Positions 19,791 to 27,774 are shown, counted from the first letter of the stretch. The stretch: DNA of 64,000 nucleotides from an uncultured Lachnospira sp. (GCA_934359185.1 CAKRLE010000002.1:204628-268627); one strand, 5' to 3'. Program-made: numbers and translations. The notes: generated by a model from the sequence alone, not told the origin.

Positions 19791-20801
19791 ATGGCATTAT
19801 TTGAATCATATGAAAGAAGAATTAATCAGATCAACGCTGTATTAAACAGCTACGGCATCTCTTCAATCGAGGAAGCAGAGAAGATTACTAAGGATGCTGG
19901 ATTAGACGTATATAACATGGTTAAAGGCATTCAGCCTATCTGTTTTGAGAACGCATGCTGGGCTTATACAGTAGGTGCAGCTATCGCAATCAAGAAGGGT
20001 GCTAGAAAGGCTTCAGAAGCTGCTGCAGCTATTGGTGAAGGCTTACAGTCATTCTGTATTCCAGGTTCAGTTGCTGACCAGAGAAAGGTTGGTTTAGGAC
20101 ATGGTAACTTAGGTAAGATGCTTCTTGAGGAAGAGACAGAGTGTTTCGCATTCTTAGCTGGTCACGAGTCATTCGCTGCTGCTGAGGGTGCTATTGGTAT
20201 TGCTGAGAAGGCTAACAAGGTTAGACAGAAGCCTCTTAGAGTTATTCTTAACGGTCTTGGTAAGGATGCTGCTAAGGTTATCTCAAGAATTAACGGATTT
20301 ACATTTGTTGAGACAGAGATGGATTATTCAACAGGTAAGGTTAAGGAAATCGAGAGAATCGCATATTCAGACGGACTTCGTTCTAAGGTTAACTGCTACG
20401 GCGCTAATGATGTAACAGAAGGTGTTGCAATCATGTGGAAGGAGAATGTTGATATCTCTATCACAGGTAACTCAACAAACCCTACAAGATTCCAGCATCC
20501 AGTTGCAGGTACATACAAGAAGGAAAGACTTGAAGCTGGTAAGAAGTACTTCTCAGTAGCTTCAGGTGGTGGTACAGGACGTACACTTCACCCAGATAAC
20601 ATGGCAGCAGGTCCAGCTTCTTATGGTATGACAGATACTATGGGACGTATGCACTCAGATGCTCAGTTCGCTGGTTCTTCATCAGTTCCTGCTCACGTAG
20701 AAATGATGGGTCTTATCGGCATGGGCAATAACCCTATGGTTGGTGCTACAGTTGCTGTTGCTGTTTCTGTTGAGGAAGCTGCTAAGGCTGGTAAGTTCTA
20801 A
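19791..20801 (+). CDS. GGGtGRT family protein
   Basis: 336 residues. The name-giving motif GGGTGRTLHPDNMAAGPAS is present near residue 260, followed by GRMHSDAQFAGSSSVPAHVEMMGLIGMGNNPMVGA. Another conserved stretch is GLGHGNLGKML. No signal peptide or membrane segment. The family is widespread in anaerobic Firmicutes and uncharacterised; the constant NifU-like partner suggests a cluster- or metal-dependent activity. AGGAGG eight bases upstream gives the start. Strong codon bias points to high expression. Two terminators follow. Confidence 0.8.
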   Translation: MALFESYERRINQINAVLNSYGISSIEEAEKITKDAGLDVYNMVKGIQPICFENACWAYTVGAAIAIKKGARKASEAAAAIGEGLQSFCIPGSVADQRKVGLGHGNLGKMLLEEETECFAFLAGHESFAAAEGAIGIAEKANKVRQKPLRVILNGLGKDAAKVISRINGFTFVETEMDYSTGKVKEIERIAYSDGLRSKVNCYGANDVTEGVAIMWKENVDISITGNSTNPTRFQHPVAGTYKKERLEAGKKYFSVASGGGTGRTLHPDNMAAGPASYGMTDTMGRMHSDAQFAGSSSVPAHVEMMGLIGMGNNPMVGATVAVAVSVEEAAKAGKF

Positions 20802-20881
20802 TAAATACAAGGCTTTGCAGGATTACTGCTAAATCGTTCGATTTGGTGGTGACAAGTATAAAAGTATTAAAAAATAAAAAA

Positions 20882-20947
20882 CGACCACAATAGGATTTTA
20901 TGTGGTCGCAAAAAGAGGAGCTTCCAATGCGTGAAGCTCCTCTTTAT
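20882..20947 (+). terminator. Tandem rho-independent terminators
   Basis: First hairpin CGACCACA/TGTGGTCG (20882-20908) followed by CAAAAA; second AGAGGAGCTTC/GAAGCTCCTCT (20914-20943) followed by TTATTTTG. Two strong hairpins in a row suit the heavily expressed operon upstream. The second one also has a T-rich tail on the minus strand and could stop transcripts arriving from the right. Confidence 0.88.
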
Positions 20948-20996
20948 TTTGTATTGATAGTATACAAACGATTATGTCAGAAAAAATATGTAATAC

Positions 20997-21112
20997 TTGA
21001 AATGATTTAATGCATATGATATACTGTCATTAATTAAGGAATGAGCTGTGTATTATATGTCATATATGCACAAAATAACCCCATACAAGTTGCCGCTTGT
21101 ATGGGGCTTCTC
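20997..21112 (+). ncRNA. Candidate antisense-type RNA 1 (putative antitoxin) with promoter
   Basis: A consensus promoter TTGAAA (20997-21002), 17 bp, TATACT (21020-21025) has no reading frame behind it. The predicted RNA, about 80 nt from near 21032, ends in hairpin CCCCATACAAG-TTGCCG-CTTGTATGGGG (21079-21106). It converges on the tiny gene at 21139-21234, whose own transcript would end in the same hairpin from the other side. A second copy of this arrangement lies at 26077-26313, which supports it as a real unit. Layout resembles RatA/TxpA-type type I toxin-antitoxin loci. Function is inference. Confidence 0.6.
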
Positions 21113-21138
21113 AATTTGAACGGTTGAGCTTCCGCAGG

Positions 21139-21234
21139 CTAATTGTCATGTTTATTTCTATCTAACCATTTGCAGATATAATATGTAATTATGCCAGCCA
21201 AGATAGAAATTAGGAATGAGCCTAATATATTCAT
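21139..21234 (-). CDS. 31-residue hydrophobic membrane peptide (type I toxin-like), copy 1
   Basis: Reads MNILGSFLISILAGIITYY followed by ICKWLDR and a charged tail NKHDN. A GAGGAGGTG ribosome site is eight bases before the ATG, and a promoter TTGCTT-17-TATAGT is on the same strand (21311-21283). One transmembrane helix plus a KWLDR end is the layout of short holin-like or TxpA-like toxins. The paralogue at 26233-26313 shares SILA(G/S)I(I/V)xYYICKWLDR, which shows that the frame is under selection. Too short for ordinary gene callers. Confidence 0.75.
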   Translation of the reverse strand: MNILGSFLISILAGIITYYICKWLDRNKHDN

Positions 21235-21282
21235 ATATGTACACCTCCTCTCTGTTGCCAGATTGAGTATGACAATATACAT

Positions 21283-21311
21283 ACTATACCATAAGAATAT
21301 ATACAAAGCAA
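21283..21311 (-). promoter_or_regulatory. Promoter of small hydrophobic peptide gene 1
   Basis: On the minus strand TTGCTT (21311-21306), 17-bp spacer and TATAGT (21288-21283) lie about 50 bp before the start codon. Confidence 0.5.
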
Positions 21312-21350
21312 TAAGAAAGATTGTGGGAGTTTTAACTTCATTTTAAGTAC

Positions 21351-21397
21351 CCTCCTTATAATGACATCATCAGATAAGAGATGCCATTATAAGGAGG
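21351..21397 (+). promoter_or_regulatory. Long hairpin sequestering the ribosome binding site of the SUMF1-esterase gene
   Basis: CCTCCTTATAATG (21351-21363) is the perfect complement of CATTATAAGGAGG (21385-21397). Inside, CATC (21365-21368) pairs with GATG (21380-21383) around an 11-nt loop. The right arm contains the whole AAGGAGG ribosome site of the gene starting at 21406, so folding would block translation. The left arm also contains TATAAT (21357-21362), which could be a -10; if so the dyad could instead be a protein-binding operator. Just upstream, TTTTAACTTCATTTTAAG (21330-21347) contains two TTTTAA elements 11 bp apart, spacing typical of OmpR-family sites. Confidence 0.6.
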
Positions 21398-21405
21398 TTT
21401 TTCAT

Positions 21406-23571
21406 ATGAAATTAAAAAATATAATTATCAGTGCTGTGAGTTTATCTTTGATAGCAGCGACATCATTATCGTCAGTTGTGGCGGCAGAGAGAAAAAGACC
21501 AGACAAGTCGAATACATATAAGGTTAATAGCAGTGCAACAGTAACTAATAAAGGTTCTGATGACAGCAGCATGAATATGTATAAGAACAGTGATTTTATA
21601 GAAAAAGAGCAGCCAGAACTCAATGATGAGACTAAGCAGTTAATATCAGCGTATCAGAAGAATCCTACATTAGAAAATTATGTTGCACTTAGAGAGATGG
21701 TAATTGTCAATTACAATGCCGTGTTAGATAAAAAAGAGGCAAAGCTTGCAGAGTTGAAGCAGGAGACAGAAGGGAAGCCGGGCGGCGAAGACAAAGTTGC
21801 CGAGATGAATAAGATTGTCCAGGAGATGTATGTAAATTATTGGAGCCGTATTAACAGCAGTATGCTTAGATTTACAGATACGCGTCTTTTAAAATGGAAG
21901 ATAGCAGATGCACCTAAGTATGAATATATTCCAGTTATGGGTGCAGGAGAGACAATATATGTTAAACGTACTCAGGTGACTAATGATGAATATGCACAGT
22001 ATATAGCTGCAACAGGTGCAGCTGCACCGGCTAACTGGGTTGATGGAAGTTATCCTGCGGGTGAAGATGATTATCCAGTTAATTATGTATCTTATGATGA
22101 TGCAGAAGCATATTGTGAGTGGCTTACACAGAAAGATGGAAACAATATATACAGGCTGCCGACAGAGAGCGAGTGGGAGCTTGCAGCAGGACATATGCCA
22201 AAGGATGCTGATTTTAACTGTGGTGTCAATGATGGCAGAACATCAGTAAACCAGTATGAGAAGAATACAAGAGGAGCACATGGAGCCATAGATTTCTGGG
22301 GAAATGTCTGGGAGTGGACATCAACTGATAAATCAGGCACAGGTTATATGGAGGTTAAAGGAGGTTCATGGAAATCTGATAGGACGGATTGCAGGACAGA
22401 ATATCGTAAAGAAACAAGATACGAAACTGATAAAAATGATGATGTTGGATTCAGGGTTATACAGGTGCTTGGTGGTGAAGAACCAGAGGAAAAGGTTGAA
22501 CTTGCTACATTGGAAGCTCCTACAGTAAGTGCATATTCAGCAGATGACAGTGTCACACTTTCATGGGAAGCTATCGCAGGAGTTGTTGAGTATCAGGTAT
22601 TTGGATATTCATATGATACAGGATTATTCACAATGCTTGATAGAACAGATGCAACAAGCGTAACATATAGTGGTCTTACTGTTGGCGACACATATGGTTA
22701 TGTGGTTCAGCCAGTGTCATATACAGCGATATCAGATAATGTGTATCCAGAAGATGTTATAAGGGTTGTCTGCGGCAAGACAACCCTTGCTGTGTCTGAA
22801 TTGGAAAATACAGATAAATATGAGTATGAAGTTCAGACTATTACATATTATTCAGATTTTCTTAATAAAGACAGAATGGCAAATGTATATCTGCCTTTTG
22901 ACTATGATGAGAATAAGCGATACAATGTTATATATCTCCTTCATGGCATGGGCGGAGATTATAATTCATACAGCAACATGGGAATGATTGAACTGGCACA
23001 GGATGTAAGAATTGATAATAATTTAGATTCTGTTATTATGGTTAGTATGAATGTGTTCTGTGACCAGGATGGTAAAGAAGAGTCCGATTATAGTTTTGCT
23101 TCAATAGCACAGAGATATGATAACTGTGTATATGATATCATAGATAGTCTTATGCCATACATTAACAGTCATTATCCAACATATACAGGAAGAGAACATA
23201 CAGCAATATGCGGCTATTCATTTGGCGCAAGAGAAGCTATGTATCTTACATATTCACATCCTGAATGTTTTGGATACGTAGGTGCATTTTCGCCAGTCAG
23301 TGGTGTTGTTGACACAGGAAGCAATAATTTTACCAAGGATGGTAAGGCATTGATGTCAACATTAGAACTTGGAACAGATTATAAGCAGCCAGAGGTGATT
23401 GTTATGGTTGTGGGAACAGAGGATACACACTGCCTTAAATCAGCAGGAGAATATGATGAATATATGACAGAAAGAGGAATTGAACATATATTTTATACAA
23501 TGAATGGAGGTCATGATGAAAATGTATGGAAGGACGGATTTGCAACATTTGTAGAACAGATTTTCAGATAA
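21406..23571 (+). CDS. Secreted SUMF1-domain / fibronectin-like / esterase fusion
   Basis: 721 residues. Signal peptide at 1-27 ends near VVAAERK. About 30-150 is a charged linker/helical region. About 168-351 is a formylglycine-generating-enzyme-like (SUMF1) domain: VTNDEYAQYIAATG, YRLPTESEWELAA, FWGNVWEWTS and VKGGSWKSD. About 368-451 is a fibronectin III-like strand set (APTVSAYSADDSVTLSW). About 478-720 is an esterase D/feruloyl-esterase alpha/beta hydrolase with VIYLLHGMGGDYNSY, nucleophile GYSFG and catalytic His in GGHDENVW. Probably a surface carbohydrate esterase in which SUMF1 is a structural or binding domain. Translation may be controlled by the hairpin upstream. The two-component genes follow at once. 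Confidence 0.8.
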   Translation: MKLKNIIISAVSLSLIAATSLSSVVAAERKRPDKSNTYKVNSSATVTNKGSDDSSMNMYKNSDFIEKEQPELNDETKQLISAYQKNPTLENYVALREMVIVNYNAVLDKKEAKLAELKQETEGKPGGEDKVAEMNKIVQEMYVNYWSRINSSMLRFTDTRLLKWKIADAPKYEYIPVMGAGETIYVKRTQVTNDEYAQYIAATGAAAPANWVDGSYPAGEDDYPVNYVSYDDAEAYCEWLTQKDGNNIYRLPTESEWELAAGHMPKDADFNCGVNDGRTSVNQYEKNTRGAHGAIDFWGNVWEWTSTDKSGTGYMEVKGGSWKSDRTDCRTEYRKETRYETDKNDDVGFRVIQVLGGEEPEEKVELATLEAPTVSAYSADDSVTLSWEAIAGVVEYQVFGYSYDTGLFTMLDRTDATSVTYSGLTVGDTYGYVVQPVSYTAISDNVYPEDVIRVVCGKTTLAVSELENTDKYEYEVQTITYYSDFLNKDRMANVYLPFDYDENKRYNVIYLLHGMGGDYNSYSNMGMIELAQDVRIDNNLDSVIMVSMNVFCDQDGKEESDYSFASIAQRYDNCVYDIIDSLMPYINSHYPTYTGREHTAICGYSFGAREAMYLTYSHPECFGYVGAFSPVSGVVDTGSNNFTKDGKALMSTLELGTDYKQPEVIVMVVGTEDTHCLKSAGEYDEYMTERGIEHIFYTMNGGHDENVWKDGFATFVEQIFR

Positions 23572-23602
23572 ATAAAATGTATATTTAAATGGGGATTACA
23601 GT

Positions 23603-24274
23603 ATGAGAATTTTATTAGTTGAAGATGATACATCACTATCTAGAGCAGTATCAACAATTCTGCAAAAAAATAATTATACAGTAGACTTGGTTGGCAATGG
23701 ATTAGATTCGGTTGAATATGTTAAAGTCGGTATATATGATGCTGTCATAATGGATATTATGATGCCTAAGATGGATGGAGTTACAGCTCTTAAACATATA
23801 AGAAATGATGGCAATGATGTGCCGGTACTTCTTCTCACGGCAAAGACAGAGATAGAAGATAAGGTGACAGGACTTGATATGGGGGCTAATGACTATCTTA
23901 CCAAACCATTTGATTCAAGAGAGCTTCTTGCAAGACTGAGAGTGATTACGAGAGGAACTAAGCAGAAGGATTATGAGCTTAAACTGGGCAATATGACTTT
24001 GAATACTAATACATGTGAATTGTTTACGATGGCAGGAAGTTATACGCTTACTAACAAGGAATATCAGATGTTAGAAATGTTTATGAAAAATGAAGGAAAG
24101 ATAATCTCAGCGGAGCAGTTCATGGAGCATATATGGAGCATGGATTCCGATTCAGATATAACAACAGTGTGGACGTACATTTCTTATATCAGAAGAAAGC
24201 TCGAAGCTTTGCAGGCAGATTATTCAATAGCAACTAAAAGGAACATAGGATATTATCTTACGAAACGCAAATAA
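23603..24274 (+). CDS. OmpR-family response regulator
   Basis: 223 residues. Receiver domain: VEDDTSLSRAV, phospho-acceptor Asp51 in VIMDIMMPKMDG, LLTAK (Thr switch) and NDYLTKPF (Lys). The C-terminal winged helix has LTNKEYQMLEMFM and SDITTVWTYISYIRRKLE. Downstream kinase gene begins 12 bp later. The direct-repeat-like element upstream of the esterase gene is a candidate target. Stimulus unknown. Confidence 0.92.
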   Translation: MRILLVEDDTSLSRAVSTILQKNNYTVDLVGNGLDSVEYVKVGIYDAVIMDIMMPKMDGVTALKHIRNDGNDVPVLLLTAKTEIEDKVTGLDMGANDYLTKPFDSRELLARLRVITRGTKQKDYELKLGNMTLNTNTCELFTMAGSYTLTNKEYQMLEMFMKNEGKIISAEQFMEHIWSMDSDSDITTVWTYISYIRRKLEALQADYSIATKRNIGYYLTKRK

Positions 24275-24285
24275 GAGATGAAGAT

Positions 24286-25491
24286 ATGAATAAGAAGAAA
24301 AATAATAACATACAAAATGAAATGATTACAAAGTTACGGATACGATTTGTTGCGATAGCATTACTGGTGCTTATTGTAATGCAGAGCATAATTGTATCCG
24401 TAAGTGTGTTGTATTCTTATAAGCGCATGGTCAGAAGGGCAGATGTGCTTATTGATTCAGTTTACACCAATATTACTAATAACAGCGAGGACAATAATGT
24501 TGATGCAAGATATTATTATGTTATAGATAGTAATGATAGCAGTATGCCACAGGTTAACAATATCAATGACAGAATTGTAAAGCCAAAAGAGGCGGTTAAA
24601 TCATACCGGACAATATCAGATATTAATAAAAATTCTGGATTTTATAATGGGTACAGATATAGAATTATTAAAGAAGATAGCCGTAATATAGGGATATTCA
24701 TACAGCGTATCGGAATGATTGATGAGGTGAAAAAGAATGCATATACGCTGGGAACAATATCCGTTGTAGGAATAGGCGTTATATTTATTTTTCTTATAGC
24801 TATATCAAAATATATGGTTATGCCTATTGCAAATGCATATAAGAAGCAGAAAGAATTTATTACATCGGCAAGCCATGAATTAAAAACACCTATAACTGTT
24901 ATACTTGCTGATGCAGACATTATAGAGATGGATGGCGGAGATAATGAGTGGCTTAAAGATATCAGAACACAGGCTGTTAAGTTAAGAAATATGACTAATA
25001 GTCTGGTGACACTGGCAAGAATGGATGAGCGTGGCAGCGAGATATCGAAAATTGAGTTTCCAATTTCGGATATTGCCAATGAGGTAGTTCATGAGTATGC
25101 CGCACTAGAAGTGGACAGTGATAAAACATTTACATACGATATAACACAGAATCTCAGCATGACAGGAAATGTGAATGAAATCAGGCAGTTAATGACGATA
25201 CTTCTTGATAACGCTTTTAAGTACAGTCCCGATAATGGCAAAATATATTTTTACCTGAACAAATCATCGGGACATATAAGAATGTCTGTAGAAAATGAGG
25301 TTGATTACATAGAACCCGGGCTGACAGATAAGATGTTTGAGAGATTTTACCGTGCAGACAGCACATCATCAAAAGTTACAGGACACGGATTAGGACTTGC
25401 TATTGCTAAGAATATAGTAGATAATAGTAGAGGAAAAATTGATGCCAGGGTTATTGATGAACACAGCATCGAAATAAATGTTGTTTTGTAA
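24286..25491 (+). CDS. Sensor histidine kinase
   Basis: 401 residues with two transmembrane helices (about 19-43 and 160-180) around a 115-residue extracytoplasmic sensor segment. H box FITSASHELKTPITV, N box QLMTILLDNAFKYSP, F box MFERFYRAD and G box GHGLGLAIAKNIVD are complete. The partner is the regulator just upstream. The G1/D box is weakly conserved (EVDYIEPG), but the kinase should be active. Confidence 0.92.
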   Translation: MNKKKNNNIQNEMITKLRIRFVAIALLVLIVMQSIIVSVSVLYSYKRMVRRADVLIDSVYTNITNNSEDNNVDARYYYVIDSNDSSMPQVNNINDRIVKPKEAVKSYRTISDINKNSGFYNGYRYRIIKEDSRNIGIFIQRIGMIDEVKKNAYTLGTISVVGIGVIFIFLIAISKYMVMPIANAYKKQKEFITSASHELKTPITVILADADIIEMDGGDNEWLKDIRTQAVKLRNMTNSLVTLARMDERGSEISKIEFPISDIANEVVHEYAALEVDSDKTFTYDITQNLSMTGNVNEIRQLMTILLDNAFKYSPDNGKIYFYLNKSSGHIRMSVENEVDYIEPGLTDKMFERFYRADSTSSKVTGHGLGLAIAKNIVDNSRGKIDARVIDEHSIEINVVL

Positions 25492-25502
25492 GGAGAATGG
25501 AC

Positions 25503-26042
25503 ATGAAAATACATGTAAAACAGATTGCATTTGCAGCTATGGCTATGGCGTTAGCTGTTGTTACTTCGATGATTAAGATATTTTCACTACCTATGGGCGG
25601 CTCAGTCACATTGCTTAGTATGTTATTCATCGTGCTTATCGGATACTGGTTCGGACTTAAAGTAGGACTTGTGTCAGCGGTGGCATACGGAGTGCTGCAG
25701 CTTATAATCAATCCATACATACTGAGTATTCCACAGGTAATACTGGATTATATATTAGCATTTGGAGCGTTAGGTTTATCCGGGATATTTTCTAATTCCA
25801 AAAATGGACTGATTAAAGGATATATAGTGGCAGTACTTGGCAGATTGTTCTTTGCATTCCTTTCGGGAGTTGTATTCTTTGCAGTGTATACACCGGAATT
25901 TTTTAACAGCTCAATTCTTTATTCACTTGCATATAATGGTTCATATATAGGAGCAGAGGCAGTTATAACAATTATTATAATCATGCTTCCACCAGTGAAT
26001 AAGGCACTTGTGTATCTTAAGAATAATGTGGTGAATTCATAA
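25503..26042 (+). CDS. thiT: Energy-coupled thiamine transporter ThiT-like S component
   Basis: 179 residues with about six hydrophobic helices. GGSVTLLSMLFIVLIGYWFG matches the ThiT signature, where the first loop closes over thiamine, and GVLQLIINPYILSIPQVILDY contains the expected aromatic and acidic substrate contacts. It works with the shared ECF module encoded elsewhere. The start at 25503 leaves a proper gap after AAGGAGAATGG. It follows the kinase gene by only 11 bp, so there is no space for its own TPP riboswitch; expression probably follows the two-component operon. Confidence 0.85.
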   Translation: MKIHVKQIAFAAMAMALAVVTSMIKIFSLPMGGSVTLLSMLFIVLIGYWFGLKVGLVSAVAYGVLQLIINPYILSIPQVILDYILAFGALGLSGIFSNSKNGLIKGYIVAVLGRLFFAFLSGVVFFAVYTPEFFNSSILYSLAYNGSYIGAEAVITIIIIMLPPVNKALVYLKNNVVNS

Positions 26043-26076
26043 GACAGAGGCATAAATAATTATTTATTGAGTATAC

Positions 26077-26185
26077 TTGAAATGTCTAAATACTAGTGCT
26101 ATAATATATTTAGGCAAAATGATGAAAATGTGTTTTATATGACACGCAAAAGACCTCGATGTTGCAGCATCGGGGTCTTTCTATT
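26077..26185 (+). ncRNA. Candidate antisense-type RNA 2 (putative antitoxin) with promoter
   Basis: TTGAAA (26077-26082), 17 bp, perfect TATAAT (26100-26105). The predicted RNA, about 70 nt from near 26112, ends in AGACCTCGATG-TTGCAG-CATCGGGGTCT (26151-26178) plus TTCTATT. Loop TTGCAG resembles TTGCCG of copy 1. No coding frame follows. It faces the small peptide gene at 26233-26313 and shares its terminator hairpin, which also has AAAAGACC/TTTT symmetry for the other strand. Confidence 0.6.
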
Positions 26186-26232
26186 CCATTTTTGTGAAGG
26201 TGGCTTAAGCCTTAGGCTGACTGCTGTATATC

Positions 26233-26313
26233 TTATCTATCCAGCCATTTGCAAATATAGTAGGCAACTATACTCGCCAAGATAGAAAGTATAAATGATG
26301 AAAAATGATTCAA
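26233..26313 (-). CDS. 26-residue hydrophobic membrane peptide (type I toxin-like), copy 2
   Basis: Reads (TTG start) MNHFSSFILSILASIVAYY followed by ICKWLDR. GGGGGTG lies seven bases before the TTG. The alignment of AGG(A/G)GGTGT-(A/G)TCATAT-TGAAT-like context with copy 1 supports this start, although the frame stays open further upstream to 26430. One transmembrane segment and the shared YYICKWLDR end. Lacks the NKHDN tail of copy 1. Promoter not clear. Confidence 0.7.
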   Translation of the reverse strand: MNHFSSFILSILASIVAYYICKWLDR

Positions 26314-26460
26314 TATGACACACCCCCTTTTTGCACTAGGGAGTAGTAGCAAAATATATTTTATCATATTAATATTAAACAGTACATATATAATAATGAA
26401 AATATAGAAAAAATATTTGTAAAAATTCAAACCAAATATATCACCCCCTCGTATATATGA

Positions 26461-26477
26461 ATGTAAGCAGCTTACAT
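26461..26477 (+). promoter_or_regulatory. Palindrome upstream of the anchored-protein gene
   Basis: ATGTAAG-CAG-CTTACAT, a perfect 7+7 bp dyad 29 bp before the start at 26506. It may be an operator. The rest of 26320-26505 is very AT-rich without other clear signals. Confidence 0.35.
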
Positions 26478-26505
26478 AATAAATAATATATAAGGGGGTA
26501 TTTTT

Positions 26506-27513
26506 ATGTACAGAGTTAAGATATGTGCAGCACTTTTATTGGCAACACTTAGTCTGGCTGGATTTAAACAGCAGACATATGATGAAAATAGTACACACGA
26601 TGCTGTTTTTAGCACAAGGAAAGCAGACAAGGAGATATCAGAAAAAAACGCTGGTATGCTGGCAGGTATATTAGACACGGGAGTTGTTTATCAGGAATTG
26701 TATGCTGATGGTGCAAGATACAGATATACATTTGCTGATGGGGCAGATTATCAGGATGGTAATCATATTGTATATAGGGCATCAGATGCAGATAAATTAG
26801 GCTATCAGTATTATATAAGTGATATAAGCCAGAATCCTTCTGATGACTTTCCATTAAGTGAATTAGATGGCTTTTCATTAGAACAGGCGAAGAGCATGGC
26901 GGCAGAGATATTTGGAATATATGAGGATGTCAATGTAAGTGCCGAACCATCAAAAGTATATGTCTATGATGCAGAACACATTAATGCATATCTTGATTCA
27001 AAAGAGGAACTATTAAACATGCATGGAAAGAAAGACAGCAGTTATAGATGGAGTGCACAAGATGAAGTGTATTACATGGAATATAACATTGTATACAATG
27101 ACTTGGCACTTATAGCTGACTATATAGGAGATGGTTCATATTATGCAAAGGCACATATTGCAAGCATAGCAGTCGGAAGAGATGGCGTTAAATATATGTG
27201 CATATCAGGCGTATATGATAAGGTATCTGAAAATGTCAGAGTGGGAGAAAGATGCAGTGTAGATGAAGCACTTAGAATACTTCATAATAAATTTGGATTT
27301 CCATATAATATCAGCGAAGAAGAAAAAGATAGTATATATCTTGCGTATATTCCAGTTGCAAAGAGTGCTGATGTTATGAATTCAAATCAGGAATATCAGG
27401 TGGATCCATATTGGGTTGTTGATGGATACATGGATGGTAAAACATACGATTCACATACACATATAACATACATAGTTAACGCGGTAAGCGGTGAAGCAAA
27501 TATTATGAAATAG
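26506..27513 (+). CDS. Exported protein of unknown function with lipobox-like leader lacking Cys
   Basis: 335 residues. The N-terminus MYRVKICAALLLATLSLAGF is a lipoprotein-type leader in which the expected cysteine after LAG is Phe (TTT instead of TGT). The mature part is acidic and rich in Tyr, with LDGFSLEQAKSMAAEIFGIY and VGERCSVDEALRILHNKFGF, two similar helix-bearing segments resembling PepSY/YpeB-like repeats. Ribosome site AAGGGGG. First gene of the AT-rich accessory island. No function assigned. Confidence 0.6.
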   Translation: MYRVKICAALLLATLSLAGFKQQTYDENSTHDAVFSTRKADKEISEKNAGMLAGILDTGVVYQELYADGARYRYTFADGADYQDGNHIVYRASDADKLGYQYYISDISQNPSDDFPLSELDGFSLEQAKSMAAEIFGIYEDVNVSAEPSKVYVYDAEHINAYLDSKEELLNMHGKKDSSYRWSAQDEVYYMEYNIVYNDLALIADYIGDGSYYAKAHIASIAVGRDGVKYMCISGVYDKVSENVRVGERCSVDEALRILHNKFGFPYNISEEEKDSIYLAYIPVAKSADVMNSNQEYQVDPYWVVDGYMDGKTYDSHTHITYIVNAVSGEANIMK

Positions 27514-27527
27514 GGAGAATTTTAGGT

Positions 27528-27619
27528 ATGAAAAAAATTTAATAGCAGTAACAATGTGGACAGATAATTTGAAGTTGATAACTAATAATATAAATGATAT
27601 ATTGAAATTAAATAATTGA
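27528..27619 (+). pseudogene. Broken short leader-peptide-like frame 1
   Basis: ATG followed by seven A residues leads to a stop after three codons. If the tract had one more A the frame would read MKKNLIAVTMWTDNLK and run to 27619. A homopolymer slip or decay of an exported-protein gene is likely. Confidence 0.3.
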
Positions 27620-27635
27620 TTAACAGGGGGTATTT

Positions 27636-27769
27636 ATGAAAAAAGGATATGTATTGCAGCATCATGTATTATTGTTCTGGCAGCAGGAATATATGTTGCT
27701 CTTTCACAGGCAGATGCATCTAAATTCGAGCAGATGGATGCCAGTTTAACATCAGAAATGACAAGGTAG
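27636..27769 (+). pseudogene. Broken short signal-peptide frame 2
   Basis: AGGGGG precedes an ATG followed by six A. Taken as is, the frame is nonsensical. With one extra A it reads MKKRICIAASCIIVLAAG, then IYVALSQADASKFEQMD, an evident signal sequence, ending at 27769. Only about 44 residues remain, so this is either a truncated exported-protein gene with a frameshift or a phase-variable small peptide. A terminator follows immediately. Together with frame 1 this accounts for the gap 27514-27839. Confidence 0.45.
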
Positions 27770-27774
27770 TTTAT

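Noticed and set aside
25492..25502. TPP riboswitch before thiT
   Set aside because: Only about ten bases separate the kinase gene from thiT; no structured leader possible.
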